From positions 1-64,000 of the forward strand of contig NZ_FCNW02000002.1 of NCBI RefSeq assembly GCF_001544475.1: a stretch of DNA of 64,000 nucleotides. Direction: 5' to 3'. A model generated the notes under the pieces. That model was not told where the DNA came from, ran no database searches, and worked only from the letters and a program-made list of their open reading frames with translations. The position numbers were made by a program, and so were the translations under genes. Below are positions 1 through 8,780 of this stretch, in pieces. Positions within the stretch are counted from its first letter, which is position 1. The number at the start of each line of letters is the position of its first letter. The DNA is from Caballeronia humi (lineage in GTDB: Bacteria; Pseudomonadota; Gammaproteobacteria; Burkholderiales; Burkholderiaceae).

Positions 1-262
1 AGGAACGGGGCTTGGCTCGCGGACCCACTGTGGCAACGCGCGGTACACCGGACCGGTGCAGCAGTCATACATCCGTCTTCGCGCTACGCGCTCAGACGTT
101 GGGTGCACCGCGCAGGGAATCCAAGGTAACAGGAAGCGCAAGCACAAGATGGTTTTGGTGAACCCGACGTCGGAGCGAAGCGAGGACGGAGCCAGACGGA
201 GTGCATACCACTCAGAGGAAGTGCGCGTTGTCACAGTGGGTCCGCGAGCCAAGCCCGGTTCT
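1..262. repeat. Imperfect long inverted repeat at the window edge
   Basis: Positions 1-41 and 223-262 are near-perfect reverse complements; the shared core reads GGCTTGGCTCGCGGACCCAC in the left arm and is antiparallel in the right arm. The interior shows weaker dyad similarity, for example around 85-110 against 155-180. No transposase is present. It looks like a non-autonomous intergenic repeat or a large hairpin, and the left arm may continue beyond the window. A reading frame over this stretch (56-385) is not convincing as a gene. Confidence 0.6.
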
Positions 263-357
263 ACCATGAGGGCGACACTTACTCTCCAGCGCCAATCCCA
301 ATCAAATGCTAGTGGTGGATTGTTAGTTTTGGCGGTTGGAAGCTGCTTTCTTTGCTT

Positions 358-383
358 ACTTTCTTTGCAGCAGCAAAGAAAGT
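358..383. repeat. Dispersed Paraburkholderia-type hairpin repeat
   Basis: A perfect 11-bp stem (ACTTTCTTTGC at 358-368, GCAAAGAAAGT at 373-383) with a 4-nt loop, preceded by another CTTTCTTTGC copy at 347-356 and followed by a GCCCCGGACAGGGGC stretch. From memory, closely similar sequence recurs between genes in Paraburkholderia genomes; that is recall, not a search. It may act as a terminator or simply be a repeat family. I see nothing else in 404-533. Confidence 0.55.
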
Positions 384-533
384 GAGTCCCGCCCCGGACA
401 GGGGCAGAGCCAATAGACCGAAAATAAAACAAGCTCCATAGGAGCCTAAGCGCATCAAATGAATTCAAGCCCTAACGCGCCAGCGTCGAACGGTCCAAAC
501 TAACTCGCCCCAAGCGCCAGCGAAATACGCCCT

Positions 534-1403
534 ATGGTAGCCCCCACGCCCCCGCCCACGCCTACGCCTACGCCCTCGAGCGCCAGCGAATCCCTCACCT
601 TCGATATCGAGCTGAAGCTCGTGCTAGAGGCGATCTACCTGCGTTACCAGCACGATTTCCGGCACTATTCGGTGAGTTCGCTGCGGCGCCGCCTGACGCA
701 AGCCCTCTCGGACCTGTCGATCCCGACGCTCTCGCAGCTACAAGAGCGCATCCTCCGCGACCCGGCCCTGTTCGCGCGCCTGTTCCAGTACCTCACCGTA
801 CAAGTGAGCGAAATGTTCCGCGACCCGCAGTACTTCCGCGCGATCCGCGAGCAGGTCGTGCCGATCCTGCAGACGTATCCGTCGATCAAGGTCTGGATCG
901 CGGGCTGCAGCAGCGGCGAGGAACTCTGGTCGCTGGCGGTCCTCTTCGCCGAGGAAAAGATCGCCGATCGCACCGTCCTCTATGCGACCGACATCAACGC
1001 CGATGCCCTGCGCCAGGCCGAAAACGGCATCTATTCGCTCGACCGCATGGCGAGCTTCAGCCAGAACTACCTCGCGGCGGGCGGCAAGCGCTCGCTTTCG
1101 GACTACTATCACGCAGCCTACGGCGCGGCGAAGTTCTCGCAGACGCTCAAGTCGCGCGTCGTGTTCGCCGACCACAGCCTCGCCACCGACAGCGTGTTCC
1201 TCGAAGCGCACCTCGTCTCGTGCCGCAACGTGCTGATCTATTTCGATCGCGCGCTGCAAGACCGCGCGCTCGGGCTCTTCAGCGATTCGCTCGTGCGGCG
1301 CGGCTTTCTCGGTCTTGGCAGCAAGGAAAGCCTGCGCTTTTCGAAACACGCGGGCAGCTTCACGGAATTCAACGCCCGCGAACGTCTCTACCAGAAGGTG
1401 TAG
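534..1403 (+). CDS. CheR-type protein-glutamate methyltransferase
   Basis: 289 aa. After a Pro/Thr-rich tail (residues 1-20) comes a helical CheR N-domain (about 22-80) and an SAM-dependent methyltransferase domain (about 85-289). The SAM-binding motif IAGCSSGEE lies near residue 121 and the CheR-typical SCRNVLIYF near 228. CheR proteins transfer methyl groups from SAM to receptor glutamates. There is no chemoreceptor or flagellar gene nearby; it is followed 2 nt later by a CheB esterase and then a REC-kinase, so it more likely belongs to a Che-like signalling module controlling something other than swimming. Start ATG at 534 chosen as the first in frame; the Ribosome-binding site is weak. 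Confidence 0.9.
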   Translation: MVAPTPPPTPTPTPSSASESLTFDIELKLVLEAIYLRYQHDFRHYSVSSLRRRLTQALSDLSIPTLSQLQERILRDPALFARLFQYLTVQVSEMFRDPQYFRAIREQVVPILQTYPSIKVWIAGCSSGEELWSLAVLFAEEKIADRTVLYATDINADALRQAENGIYSLDRMASFSQNYLAAGGKRSLSDYYHAAYGAAKFSQTLKSRVVFADHSLATDSVFLEAHLVSCRNVLIYFDRALQDRALGLFSDSLVRRGFLGLGSKESLRFSKHAGSFTEFNARERLYQKV

Positions 1404-1405
1404 CA

Positions 1406-2029
1406 ATGAGCACCGCGCCCGAAATACCTGACTTTGATGCCGCCTCGATCGAGGCGGTCGTGATCGGCGCGTCGGCGGGCGGCATCGAGGCGCTCAACCG
1501 GCTGCTGCCCGAACTGCCCGACGACTTCGGCGCCGCCGTGCTGATCGTCGTCCACATGCGCCCGGACGTGCCGAGCCTCCTGCCGGAACTCTTCGGCGCG
1601 CGCTGCCGGCTGCCCGTCGTCGAGCCGAACGACAAGGACGAGATCACGCACGGTACGATCTATCTCGCGCCGCCCGGCTATCACATGCTGGTCGAGCCGG
1701 ACCGGTCGATCGCGCTGTCGATCGATCCGCCCGTACGCTTTTCGCGGCCGTCGGTGGACGTGCTGTTCGAATCGGCGGCGCTCGCGTATCGCAAGACGCT
1801 GCTCGGCGTCGTGCTCTCGGGTGCGAACGACGACGGCGCGCGCGGCGCGCTCGCGATCCGCGAGGCGGGCGGCCACTGCTGGGTGCAGGACCCCGCGACG
1901 GCGGGCGCCACCGCGATGCCGCGCGGCGCCATTGCAAACGGCGCCGCACACGAAATACTGACGCTCGATGACATGGCGGCGCGCTTCGCCGCCGGCATCG
2001 GACGCAAGCGAATTGGAGCCAACAGATGA
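1406..2029 (+). CDS. Single-domain CheB-type methylesterase
   Basis: 207 aa, starting ATG 1406, 2 nt after cheR. Only the CheB catalytic domain is present: the serine in GASAGGIEA (Ser23), His50 in IVVHMRP and Asp in SGANDDGARG (about 142-143) form the expected Ser-His-Asp triad. CheB demethylates or deamidates receptor glutamates. The usual N-terminal receiver domain is missing, so its activity cannot be controlled by phosphorylation in the classical way. Its stop overlaps the start of the next gene (ATGA at 2026), indicating translational coupling. The longer frame beginning upstream at 1220 lies inside cheR and is not the true start. Confidence 0.9.
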   Translation: MSTAPEIPDFDAASIEAVVIGASAGGIEALNRLLPELPDDFGAAVLIVVHMRPDVPSLLPELFGARCRLPVVEPNDKDEITHGTIYLAPPGYHMLVEPDRSIALSIDPPVRFSRPSVDVLFESAALAYRKTLLGVVLSGANDDGARGALAIREAGGHCWVQDPATAGATAMPRGAIANGAAHEILTLDDMAARFAAGIGRKRIGANR

Positions 2030-3165
2030 CGCAACCCATTCATGTTCTGATCGTCGACGACATCCGGAACAACATCACCGCGCTGGAAGCGTCGCTGGCA
2101 CGGCCGGATTTGTCGGTGCTGAAGGCCGAATCGGGGCCGGCCGCGCTCGAGCTGCTGCTGAAGCACGAAGTGGCGCTCGCGATTCTCGACGTGAACATGC
2201 CTGGCATGGACGGCTTCGAACTCGCCGAGCTCATGCGCGGCAGCCCGCGCACGGCGCACGTGCCGATCATCTTCCTGACGGCGACCGCGCAGGACACCGG
2301 CCGCACGTTTCGCGGCTACGAAGCGGGCGCGGTGGACTTTCTCTACAAGCCGTTCGATTCGCGCATTCTCAATTCGAAGGTCGATGTCTTCATCCAGATC
2401 GAGCGCCAGAAACAGCAGCTCGCGACGCAACTCGCCACCGTGCAGCAACTGCTCGATGCCAACGAAATGCTGATGGCCGTGCTGGGCCACGACCTGCGCA
2501 CGCCGCTTTCGGCGGTAATCGCATCGGCGGAATATCTGTCGCGCTTCGTGCAGGACGAGAACGTCGCGAACATCGGCACGCGCATCAAGTCGAGCGGCAT
2601 GCGCATGGTGCGCATGGTCGATCAGTTGCTGAACCTCGCGCGGCTGCGCGGCGGGCGTGTGACGTTGCAGCCGCGCTCGGTGGAAATGATGACGCTCGCG
2701 CGCAATATCGTCGATGAATATGAGGCGCGTGTCGGCAAGGGACGCATCTACATCTTCCGAGACGGCGATACGGTTCTGCAAGGCGATGGCGATCTGCTCT
2801 CGCAGGTGCTGTCGAACCTGATCGGCAACGCGCTGCAGCACGGCCGCGAAGGCTCGGCGATCCAGGTGCGGCTCGACGGCGCCTCCGCCGACGAAGTCGC
2901 GATCTGCGTGCAGAACGCGGGCGAAATCCCGCCCGACGTGCTGCCGACGATCTTCGCGCCGTATCGCTCGGGACGTCCGCCGCAGGAATCGGGAGGCTTG
3001 GGTCTCGGTCTCTACATCACGCACGAGATCGCGCAGATGCACGGCGGCAACGTGCAGGTGCGCTCGACGGTCGAAGCCGGCACGACGTTCGAAGTCCGGT
3101 TGCCGCGCGCATTGCGACCGCGACCGGGACGCGCGGAGCCGGCGCAGCCTTTTCGTCTCAGTTGA
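2026..3165 (+). CDS. Response regulator / histidine kinase fusion (REC-HisKA-HATPase)
   Basis: 379 aa cytoplasmic protein. An N-terminal receiver domain (about 5-120) carries the acidic pair Asp11/Asp12 and phospho-acceptor Asp55 in LDVNMPGMDG. A short coiled linker (125-148) leads to a HisKA domain with His155 in GHDLRTPLS, then a HATPase with N box IGNALQHG and G box GLGLGLYIT. There is no membrane segment. This layout (receiver in front of a kinase) is typical of the last component in CheR-CheB-hybrid kinase clusters. The ATGA overlap with the CheB gene supports one operon. The input sensor is probably to the left, outside the window. Confidence 0.9.
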   Translation: MTQPIHVLIVDDIRNNITALEASLARPDLSVLKAESGPAALELLLKHEVALAILDVNMPGMDGFELAELMRGSPRTAHVPIIFLTATAQDTGRTFRGYEAGAVDFLYKPFDSRILNSKVDVFIQIERQKQQLATQLATVQQLLDANEMLMAVLGHDLRTPLSAVIASAEYLSRFVQDENVANIGTRIKSSGMRMVRMVDQLLNLARLRGGRVTLQPRSVEMMTLARNIVDEYEARVGKGRIYIFRDGDTVLQGDGDLLSQVLSNLIGNALQHGREGSAIQVRLDGASADEVAICVQNAGEIPPDVLPTIFAPYRSGRPPQESGGLGLGLYITHEIAQMHGGNVQVRSTVEAGTTFEVRLPRALRPRPGRAEPAQPFRLS

Positions 3166-3248
3166 AAGCGGGGGCGTTGCGCGCGGATCGCCGACCTTGA
3201 CTAGAATGCGCGCTGAAAGCGATCAAGCAACGACTGAGGAGAAGCAAG

Positions 3249-3545
3249 ATGCCCGGCCCCGATCTGGATGAAAAAATCGAAACGTATTACGTGCGCGTGC
3301 GAGGTGTCGTGCAGGGCGTCGGCTTCCGGCATTACACCGTGCGGCGCGCGCACGAGCTGGGCGTGCGCGGCTGGGTCGCGAATCTCGACGACGGCTCCGT
3401 CGAAGTAATGGTGCAGGGCGCGGCGAATCAGGTCGACCGGATGCTCGAATGGCTGCGCCGCGGGCCGCCGCACGCCCGCGTCACCGATTTCTTCAGCGAG
3501 GAGCGCTTCCTCGACAAGCGCTTTGAGCGCTTCGAGCAGCACTGA
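3249..3545 (+). CDS. acyP: Acylphosphatase
   Basis: 98 aa. The family signature is complete: VRGVVQGVGFRHYT (arginine of the phosphate-binding loop) followed by GWVANLDDGSVEVMVQG with the catalytic asparagine. Acylphosphatases hydrolyse carboxyl-phosphate bonds in small cytoplasmic acyl phosphates. Size is normal for the family. RBS GAGGAGAAGC precedes ATG 3249. It converges on egtD with 19 nt between the stops. Confidence 0.92.
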   Translation: MPGPDLDEKIETYYVRVRGVVQGVGFRHYTVRRAHELGVRGWVANLDDGSVEVMVQGAANQVDRMLEWLRRGPPHARVTDFFSEERFLDKRFERFEQH

Positions 3546-3564
3546 GCCTGCTGCGATAACGCCG

Positions 3565-4533
3565 TTAACGCGCTACGAGAAGGCTCTCCGCGAATCCCCA
3601 GGTATCGTCGCGCCATTGATGCGTGCAGCCGAAGCCCGCGTCGGCGGCAATCGGCGCGACTTCTTCCGCCGCGTACTTGTGGCTGCTCTCCGTCCAGATC
3701 GTCTCGCCTTCCCTGAACTCCACGCGCAAATCTGTCGCGCGCACGGTTACTGTCAGCGGGCGTTTCGCGCGCAAATGCATCTCGATGCTGCGCGCGTCCG
3801 GATTGAAGCGCGCGACGTGCTCGAACGCGTCGATCGGGAAGTCGCCGCCCAGTTCGCGATTGATCCGCGCGAGCAGATTCAGATTGAACGCGGCCGTGAC
3901 GCCGATCGCGTCGTCGTAGGCGGCAATCAGCGTCGGCAGCGGCTTCAGCAGGTCAGTGCCGAGCAGGAGCGCGTCGCCGGGCTTGAGCATGCCGCGGATC
4001 GACTGCAGGAATTTCGTCGCCGCGAGCCGCGAGAAATTACCGATCGTGCTGCCGAGAAAGAGCACGAGCAGCACTTCGCCGTCGCGCCGCCTTGCGCTCA
4101 CTTCGGCGAGGCCGGCCAGATAATCGCGCTCGTAGCCGACGATCGAAATCCGCTCGATATCGCCGAGTTCGCGGCGGCACAACTGCAAGGCGGTGCGCGA
4201 AATTTCAATCGGGTAGTAATCGGTGGGCTGCTTTTTACAAAGCGCTTCGAGGATGCGGCGCGTCTTGCGCCCGCTGCCGCTGCCGAGTTCGGCGACCTGT
4301 ACATGTTTTGGCAAGGCCGCGACGATGTCGGCGGCGTGCGCCGTCAGCACGCGTTCCTCGGCGCGCGTGACGCCGTATTCGGGCAGTGCGGTGATCACTT
4401 CGAAGAGCGCGGAACCGACTTCGTCGTACAGATACATCGACGGCAGTTCCTTCTGCGGACGATGCGACAGACCGGCGTGAACGGCTTCGGCAAAGGCGTT
4501 GGTAAAGCGGGGAGAAAGTGCGGGCTGGGTCAT
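3565..4533 (-). CDS. egtD: L-histidine N-alpha-methyltransferase (ergothioneine pathway)
   Basis: 322 aa, usual EgtD length. The SAM-binding motif AELGSGSGRKT lies near residue 82, and the N-terminal YLYDEVGSALFE is typical of the EgtD / dimethylhistidine methyltransferase family. The enzyme trimethylates histidine to hercynine, the first step to ergothioneine. The usual partner egtB (sulfoxide synthase) is absent on both sides: rarD is divergent and acyP is convergent. So either egtB is elsewhere or hercynine itself is the product. The assignment of the family is firm; the pathway is inferred. Confidence 0.88.
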   Translation of the reverse strand: MTQPALSPRFTNAFAEAVHAGLSHRPQKELPSMYLYDEVGSALFEVITALPEYGVTRAEERVLTAHAADIVAALPKHVQVAELGSGSGRKTRRILEALCKKQPTDYYPIEISRTALQLCRRELGDIERISIVGYERDYLAGLAEVSARRRDGEVLLVLFLGSTIGNFSRLAATKFLQSIRGMLKPGDALLLGTDLLKPLPTLIAAYDDAIGVTAAFNLNLLARINRELGGDFPIDAFEHVARFNPDARSIEMHLRAKRPLTVTVRATDLRVEFREGETIWTESSHKYAAEEVAPIAADAGFGCTHQWRDDTWGFAESLLVAR

Positions 4534-4763
4534 GACGTCTCCATCGGGGCAGCGTTTTTATTCGGCCGGCGGGACACAGCGTGCGGCGCGACGAATTCGG
4601 GTGTTCGGACGCAAGCGCTCTTGCGTAGAGCGGTATCTGCCACGACGGCAGGCGGCAAAAGACAACCGATGAAGCAAGAAGCGGGCACGACTCTAAGTGT
4701 TCGAATGAAGAGAACGTTTAAAATGACGCACCCTCCGACCTTATTTCGGCCTCGCAACGCGCC

Positions 4764-5747
4764 ATGAATCAACACGTCCTCGGGCGCGGCATCGCCTTGT
4801 CGGTGGCCGCTTCCGCGCTCTTCGCCCTGATGTCGGGCTATACGACCTGGCTAACGCCGCTCGACGGCCTCGACATCTTCGCGTGGCGCATCGTCTGGAC
4901 CATGCCCGGCGCGGTTGCGCTCGTCGCGTGGCGAAGCCGCTGGCCGCAACTATGCACGCTTCTCGCCAAGCTTGCCCAAACGCCGCGCCTGCTCGCCGGC
5001 TTCGCCGTCGCGGCGGCGCTGCTCGGCGTGCAACTGTGGATTTTCCTCTGGGCGCCGTTGCATGGCCGCGCGCTCGACGTCTCGCTCGGCTATTTCCTGC
5101 TGCCGCTCGTGATGGTGCTGATCGGCCGCTTTCACTATCGCGAGCCGCTCGACGGGTTGCAGTGGGCAGGCGTCGCGTTCGCTACTGTCGGCGTTCTGCA
5201 TGAACTTCTCGTGACGCGCGCGTTTTCGTGGCCGACGCTCGTCGTCGCGCTTGGTTATCCGCCGTACTTCATGCTGCGCAGGCGCTTGAACGCCGATCCG
5301 CTCGTGTCGTTCGCCGTCGAGATGATGCTGATCGCGCCGTTCGCGGTCGCGATGCTCGTCATGCGCGATTCGCTCGCGGTTGTCGAGGCGCGGCCGGTGC
5401 TGTGGCTGCTGCTGCCCGGCCTCGGCGCGCTGAGCACGGTCGCGCTCGGCTCATACCTGCGTTCGAGCCGTTATCTGCCGCTCGCGCTTTTCGGCATCCT
5501 CGGTTACGTGGAGCCGGTGTTGCTGGTAGGTGTCGCGGTGCTGCTGCTCGGTGAGCCGTTTTCGATGCAGCAGATCGGCACTTACGTGCCGATCTGGATC
5601 TCCGTCGCGCTGACGGCCGTGCATAGCGTGCGACTCGTCAAGCGCGAACGGCTTGAGCGCGCGGAGCGGCGCGTCTTGCCGATGACAGAGCAGCACGCAA
5701 GCGCCGAACACGAGAGCGGCGTTGCGCAAGTCGAGAAGGTGGATTGA
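4764..5747 (+). CDS. rarD: RarD-type EamA family transporter
   Basis: 327 aa integral membrane protein with about ten hydrophobic segments, beginning GIALSVAASALFALMSGY and resembling the RarD subfamily of the drug/metabolite (EamA) superfamily. The last 40 residues are charged and cytoplasmic. RarD proteins are predicted permeases whose substrate is unknown (chloramphenicol resistance is an old phenotype link). It is divergent from egtD with a 230-bp shared upstream region in which I see no clear operator. Confidence 0.85.
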   Translation: MNQHVLGRGIALSVAASALFALMSGYTTWLTPLDGLDIFAWRIVWTMPGAVALVAWRSRWPQLCTLLAKLAQTPRLLAGFAVAAALLGVQLWIFLWAPLHGRALDVSLGYFLLPLVMVLIGRFHYREPLDGLQWAGVAFATVGVLHELLVTRAFSWPTLVVALGYPPYFMLRRRLNADPLVSFAVEMMLIAPFAVAMLVMRDSLAVVEARPVLWLLLPGLGALSTVALGSYLRSSRYLPLALFGILGYVEPVLLVGVAVLLLGEPFSMQQIGTYVPIWISVALTAVHSVRLVKRERLERAERRVLPMTEQHASAEHESGVAQVEKVD

Positions 5748-5949
5748 ATACAGCGCGTTTTTACATTCCGCTTCCGGCTTTTCCCCACATCGCTCGTGCT
5801 CAGTGCGTGTTGATAATGCCTCAGCCCCTCGCTGCGCATACGTTTGAGGCGTCTGGCTCGATGATTGCTTGAACCAGCGGTCACGTCCGTCGCGGGCGAT
5901 CGTAAAAGTCGCGCGCGGCATGCCGTCTCACCTTGCTTCAGCCGATTAG

Positions 5950-8049
5950 ATGACCGACTCGTCCACTCCCGAACCCGCGATGGCGCGTCTCGACGACGCG
6001 GACTCGCTCGATTTTCCACTGCCCGCGCTGCATCTGGACGAAGGCGTCGTGACCCGCCTGTCTCCGGTCGACGCTCGCTCTCCCGCGCCGCATCCCGCTT
6101 TCGACGCGTTCTTCCGCAGCCTGCTCGACGGCAGCACCGACTGCATCGAAGTGCTATGGCATGACGGCACGGTTGACTTCATCAACGCCCACGGCATCGA
6201 GCTGAGGGAAATCGACGACTCCACGCCGATGCGCGGCAAATCATGGATTTCGCTCTGGCCCGAGGAGGCGCGTGAGCGGGCGACGCATGCCGTCGATGCC
6301 GCGCTCGCCGGCCAGCACGCGCATTTCGAAGCGGCCTGCCCGACGTCGCGCGGCACGGTCAAGCACTGGGAAGTAACGGTGTCGCCGGTGCAGGATGCAG
6401 CGGATGGCGTCGAATGGATGGTGTCGGTATCGCGTGACATCACGCCGCGCGTGGTTGCCGAGCGCTCGCTCGACGCCGCACGGCAGAAGCGCGCGACGCG
6501 CGGCGGCGCGCATGCAGCGCTCGCGCAATCGGAGAAGATGGACGCGATCGGCAAGCTGACGGGCGGCGTCGCGCACGACTTCAACAACGTGCTGCAAGTG
6601 ATCGGCGGCAATCTGCAACTCGCCTCGCAGCACGCTCACGACGACGAAACGCTGCTGCGGCGTCTCGAAAGCGCTCATGAGGCGGTCGAGCGCGGTGCGA
6701 TGCTGTCGTCGCAATTGCTCGCGTTCGCGCGCCGGCAACCGCTGGAACCCGTCGCCATCGATGTCGGCAAGCTCCTCCATGCGAGCGCCGATGCGTTGAA
6801 GCGCACGCTCGGCGAGGCGATCGAACTCGACCTCGTGATCGCCGAAGGGCTTTGGAACGCGCTCGTCGACCGGCATCATTTGCAGAGCGTGCTCGTCAAT
6901 CTCGTGGTCAACGCGCGCGAAGCAATGGACAGCGCCGGACGGCTCACTATCGAAGCTGCGAACTCGCTGCTCACCGTCGATTACTCGCGCGACGACGAAC
7001 TCGTCGCGGGTGGCGAATACGTGCGCATCACCGTGTCGGACACTGGCAGCGGCATGACACCCGCCGTACTCGATCGCGCGTTCGAACCTTTTTTCACGAC
7101 CAAGTCCGACGGACGCGGCACGGGCCTCGGCCTCAGCATGGCGTACGGTTTCCTGCGGCAGACGGGCGGCGCGATCAGCCTGCAAAGCGAGATCGAGCGT
7201 GGCACGACGGTCACGCTGCACCTGCCGCGCACGCTCGACGAAGAGGCGCCATGCACCGATACCGCGAGCGAGCCCGTGACCGGCGGCGACGAAACGATTC
7301 TCGTCGTCGAGGACGATCCGGACGTGCGCGCGACCGTCGTCGAGATGCTGGCGCAACTCGGCTATCGCGTGTTGCAGGCCGCCGACGCACAAAGCGCGCT
7401 GATCGTGCTGGACAGCGGTGCGCACGTCGACATGCTCTTTACCGACGTCGTAATGCCGGGGCCGGTGCGCAGTGTCGAACTGGCGCGGCGCGCGAAAGAG
7501 ATGATTCCGTCGATCGAGGTGCTCTTCACGTCGGGCTATACCGAGGACGTGATCGTGCACAAGGGGCGGCTCGATCCAGGGCTCGCGCTGATCAGCAAGC
7601 CGTATCGGCGCGATGCGCTCGCGCGCAAGATCCGCGCGATGTTCCGCGACAAGATAGCGCCGCGCATCGAGATGCAAGAGGCAAAGGCGCTGCGCGTGCT
7701 GATCGTCGAAGACGACGTGAACACGCGCGACGCCACGCGCGAGCTGCTGCAACTGCTCGGCGCGGAGGTATCGGCGGCGGATCACGGGAAGGCCGCGCTC
7801 GCGCTCTTCGATACCCACGCGTTCGACGTCCTTCTCACCGATGTGCGGATGCCCGGTATGTCCGGCATCGAACTCGCGCGCGAGGCCAAGCGTTTGCGGC
7901 CTGAGTTGCGTGTGGTGTTCGCGTCGGGCTATGGGTTGAACATCGCGTCTGAAATCGATGCCGATATGGCTAACGTCGCGTTGTTGCCCAAGCCATTCGA
8001 TCTCGATTCTTTAGAGAAAGCGGTATTTGCAAAGACCAACGACGCTTAA
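5950..8049 (+). CDS. Hybrid sensor kinase with two receiver domains (PAS-HK-REC-REC)
   Basis: 699 aa, soluble. A PAS-like sensor domain (about 50-165) is followed by a kinase core with His209 in GGVAHDFNNV, N box NLVVNAREAM, DTGSGM, EPFFTTK and GTGLGLSM. Receiver 1 (about 445-560) has Asp499 in FTDVVMPG; receiver 2 (about 575-690) has Asp631 in LLTDVRMPG. No DNA-binding output is attached and no cognate regulator is adjacent, so it must hand phosphate to a distant protein. The ATG at 5950 is the start of a continuous domain arrangement; the RBS is weak. A 9-bp hairpin lies after the stop. Confidence 0.9.
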   Translation: MTDSSTPEPAMARLDDADSLDFPLPALHLDEGVVTRLSPVDARSPAPHPAFDAFFRSLLDGSTDCIEVLWHDGTVDFINAHGIELREIDDSTPMRGKSWISLWPEEARERATHAVDAALAGQHAHFEAACPTSRGTVKHWEVTVSPVQDAADGVEWMVSVSRDITPRVVAERSLDAARQKRATRGGAHAALAQSEKMDAIGKLTGGVAHDFNNVLQVIGGNLQLASQHAHDDETLLRRLESAHEAVERGAMLSSQLLAFARRQPLEPVAIDVGKLLHASADALKRTLGEAIELDLVIAEGLWNALVDRHHLQSVLVNLVVNAREAMDSAGRLTIEAANSLLTVDYSRDDELVAGGEYVRITVSDTGSGMTPAVLDRAFEPFFTTKSDGRGTGLGLSMAYGFLRQTGGAISLQSEIERGTTVTLHLPRTLDEEAPCTDTASEPVTGGDETILVVEDDPDVRATVVEMLAQLGYRVLQAADAQSALIVLDSGAHVDMLFTDVVMPGPVRSVELARRAKEMIPSIEVLFTSGYTEDVIVHKGRLDPGLALISKPYRRDALARKIRAMFRDKIAPRIEMQEAKALRVLIVEDDVNTRDATRELLQLLGAEVSAADHGKAALALFDTHAFDVLLTDVRMPGMSGIELAREAKRLRPELRVVFASGYGLNIASEIDADMANVALLPKPFDLDSLEKAVFAKTNDA

Positions 8050-8097
8050 AGAAATCGCTAAAGCAAAAAGGGCAAGTCCGAAGACTCACCCTGACAA

Positions 8098-8122
8098 GCG
8101 CACATCAGCAATCGATGTGCGC
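8098..8122. terminator. Intergenic hairpin between converging genes
   Basis: GCGCACATC (8098-8106) pairs perfectly with GATGTGCGC (8114-8122) across a 7-nt loop, between the stop of the hybrid kinase and the stop of the lysine-rich protein. There is no T-run on either side, so termination is plausible but not certain. Confidence 0.4.
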
Positions 8123-8141
8123 GATGCGCGTGACGCTTGCT

Positions 8142-8624
8142 TTATTGCTTCTTTGCAGCGTCGATCTTCGCATCGGCGGCCGTCTTGTTAGCATCGTTCT
8201 GAGCCTCGACTTTCTGCTTGTCGGCCTTCGCTTGCGCTACGTTGGCATCTTCGGCGGCATCGTGCTTCTTCTTGTCGGCCTTGACCTGAGCGTCGTGCTT
8301 CTTCTTGTTGGCCTTGGTTTGCGCTTTAGCGGCATCGCCGCGAGCGTCGGATGCTTCCGCAGGCGTGGTCGCCTTCGCTACCTTTGCAGCTTTCTTGTCG
8401 GCGTCGGACTGTGCCGATGCCTTGTCTTCATTGGCCGACGCCTGCGCCTTGACGGCGTCGCTGTGTGCTTCGGCCTTCTTCTTGTTGGCCGTGGCTTGTG
8501 CTTCCTGACTTTCGCTGTTCGCCTTCAACTGAGCCTTGGTGGCATCCGTCGCGGGCGCGGCTGTTTGAGCGAATACCGTGGTAACGAGCATTGCGGATGC
8601 GAGAGCGGCGACGATTTTCTTCAT
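8142..8624 (-). CDS. Ala/Lys/Asp-rich secreted protein of unknown function
   Basis: 160 aa. A clear signal peptide (MKKIVAALASAMLVTTVFAQ, cleavage after FAQ) is followed by a low-complexity, probably fully helical, chain rich in Ala, Lys, Asp and Gln with recurring KANKKKHDAQ / KADKKKHDAA / ADKQKVEAQ units of about 11-15 residues. There are no cysteines and no known domain. The composition suggests an extended periplasmic helical protein, possibly binding nucleic acid or cell-wall polymers; that is a guess. RBS AAAGGAG precedes ATG 8624. The repeats are degenerate, so length variation between strains is likely. Confidence 0.8.
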   Translation of the reverse strand: MKKIVAALASAMLVTTVFAQTAAPATDATKAQLKANSESQEAQATANKKKAEAHSDAVKAQASANEDKASAQSDADKKAAKVAKATTPAEASDARGDAAKAQTKANKKKHDAQVKADKKKHDAAEDANVAQAKADKQKVEAQNDANKTAADAKIDAAKKQ

Positions 8625-8639
8625 GGTTATAGACTCCTT

Positions 8640-8780
8640 TGAAAGTGCACTGCATGGGTCAGTGCTGCCCGTAACAACGCTGCCCGGATGACAGGCGTTG
8701 ACGCTTATCTGGTGACAAACAGTAACTAGTCGCGACCAAATGAAACCCTCGCAGGAGTGAAAGGGTTTCCTGTCTTTTTA
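8640..8780 (+). ncRNA. Possible structured small RNA with terminator-like end
   Basis: In the 396-nt gap 8625-9020, between genes pointing away from each other, three hairpins follow one another on the plus strand: GCACTG/CAGTGC (8647-8665), CAACGC/GCGTTG (8675-8700) and GAAACCCT/AGGGTTTC (8742-8769) followed by TTTTT at 8775-8779. A terminator here cannot serve either neighbouring coding gene on this strand, so an independent short transcript is possible. Alternatively, the first hairpins belong to the leader of the 8142-8624 gene. No promoter was identified. I see nothing further in 8781-9020. Confidence 0.3.

Noticed and set aside
56..385. 109-aa frame over the left inverted repeat
   Set aside because: It runs across the inverted repeat and the dispersed hairpin repeat, has no RBS, signal or motif, and its composition looks like repeat DNA.
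1681..3042. 453-aa minus-strand frame opposite CheB and the kinase
   Set aside because: Antisense shadow of GC-rich genes; Arg/His-rich composition and no domain.
6241..7818. 525-aa minus-strand frame opposite the hybrid kinase
   Set aside because: Shadow frame; the plus-strand product has complete PAS, kinase and receiver motifs.
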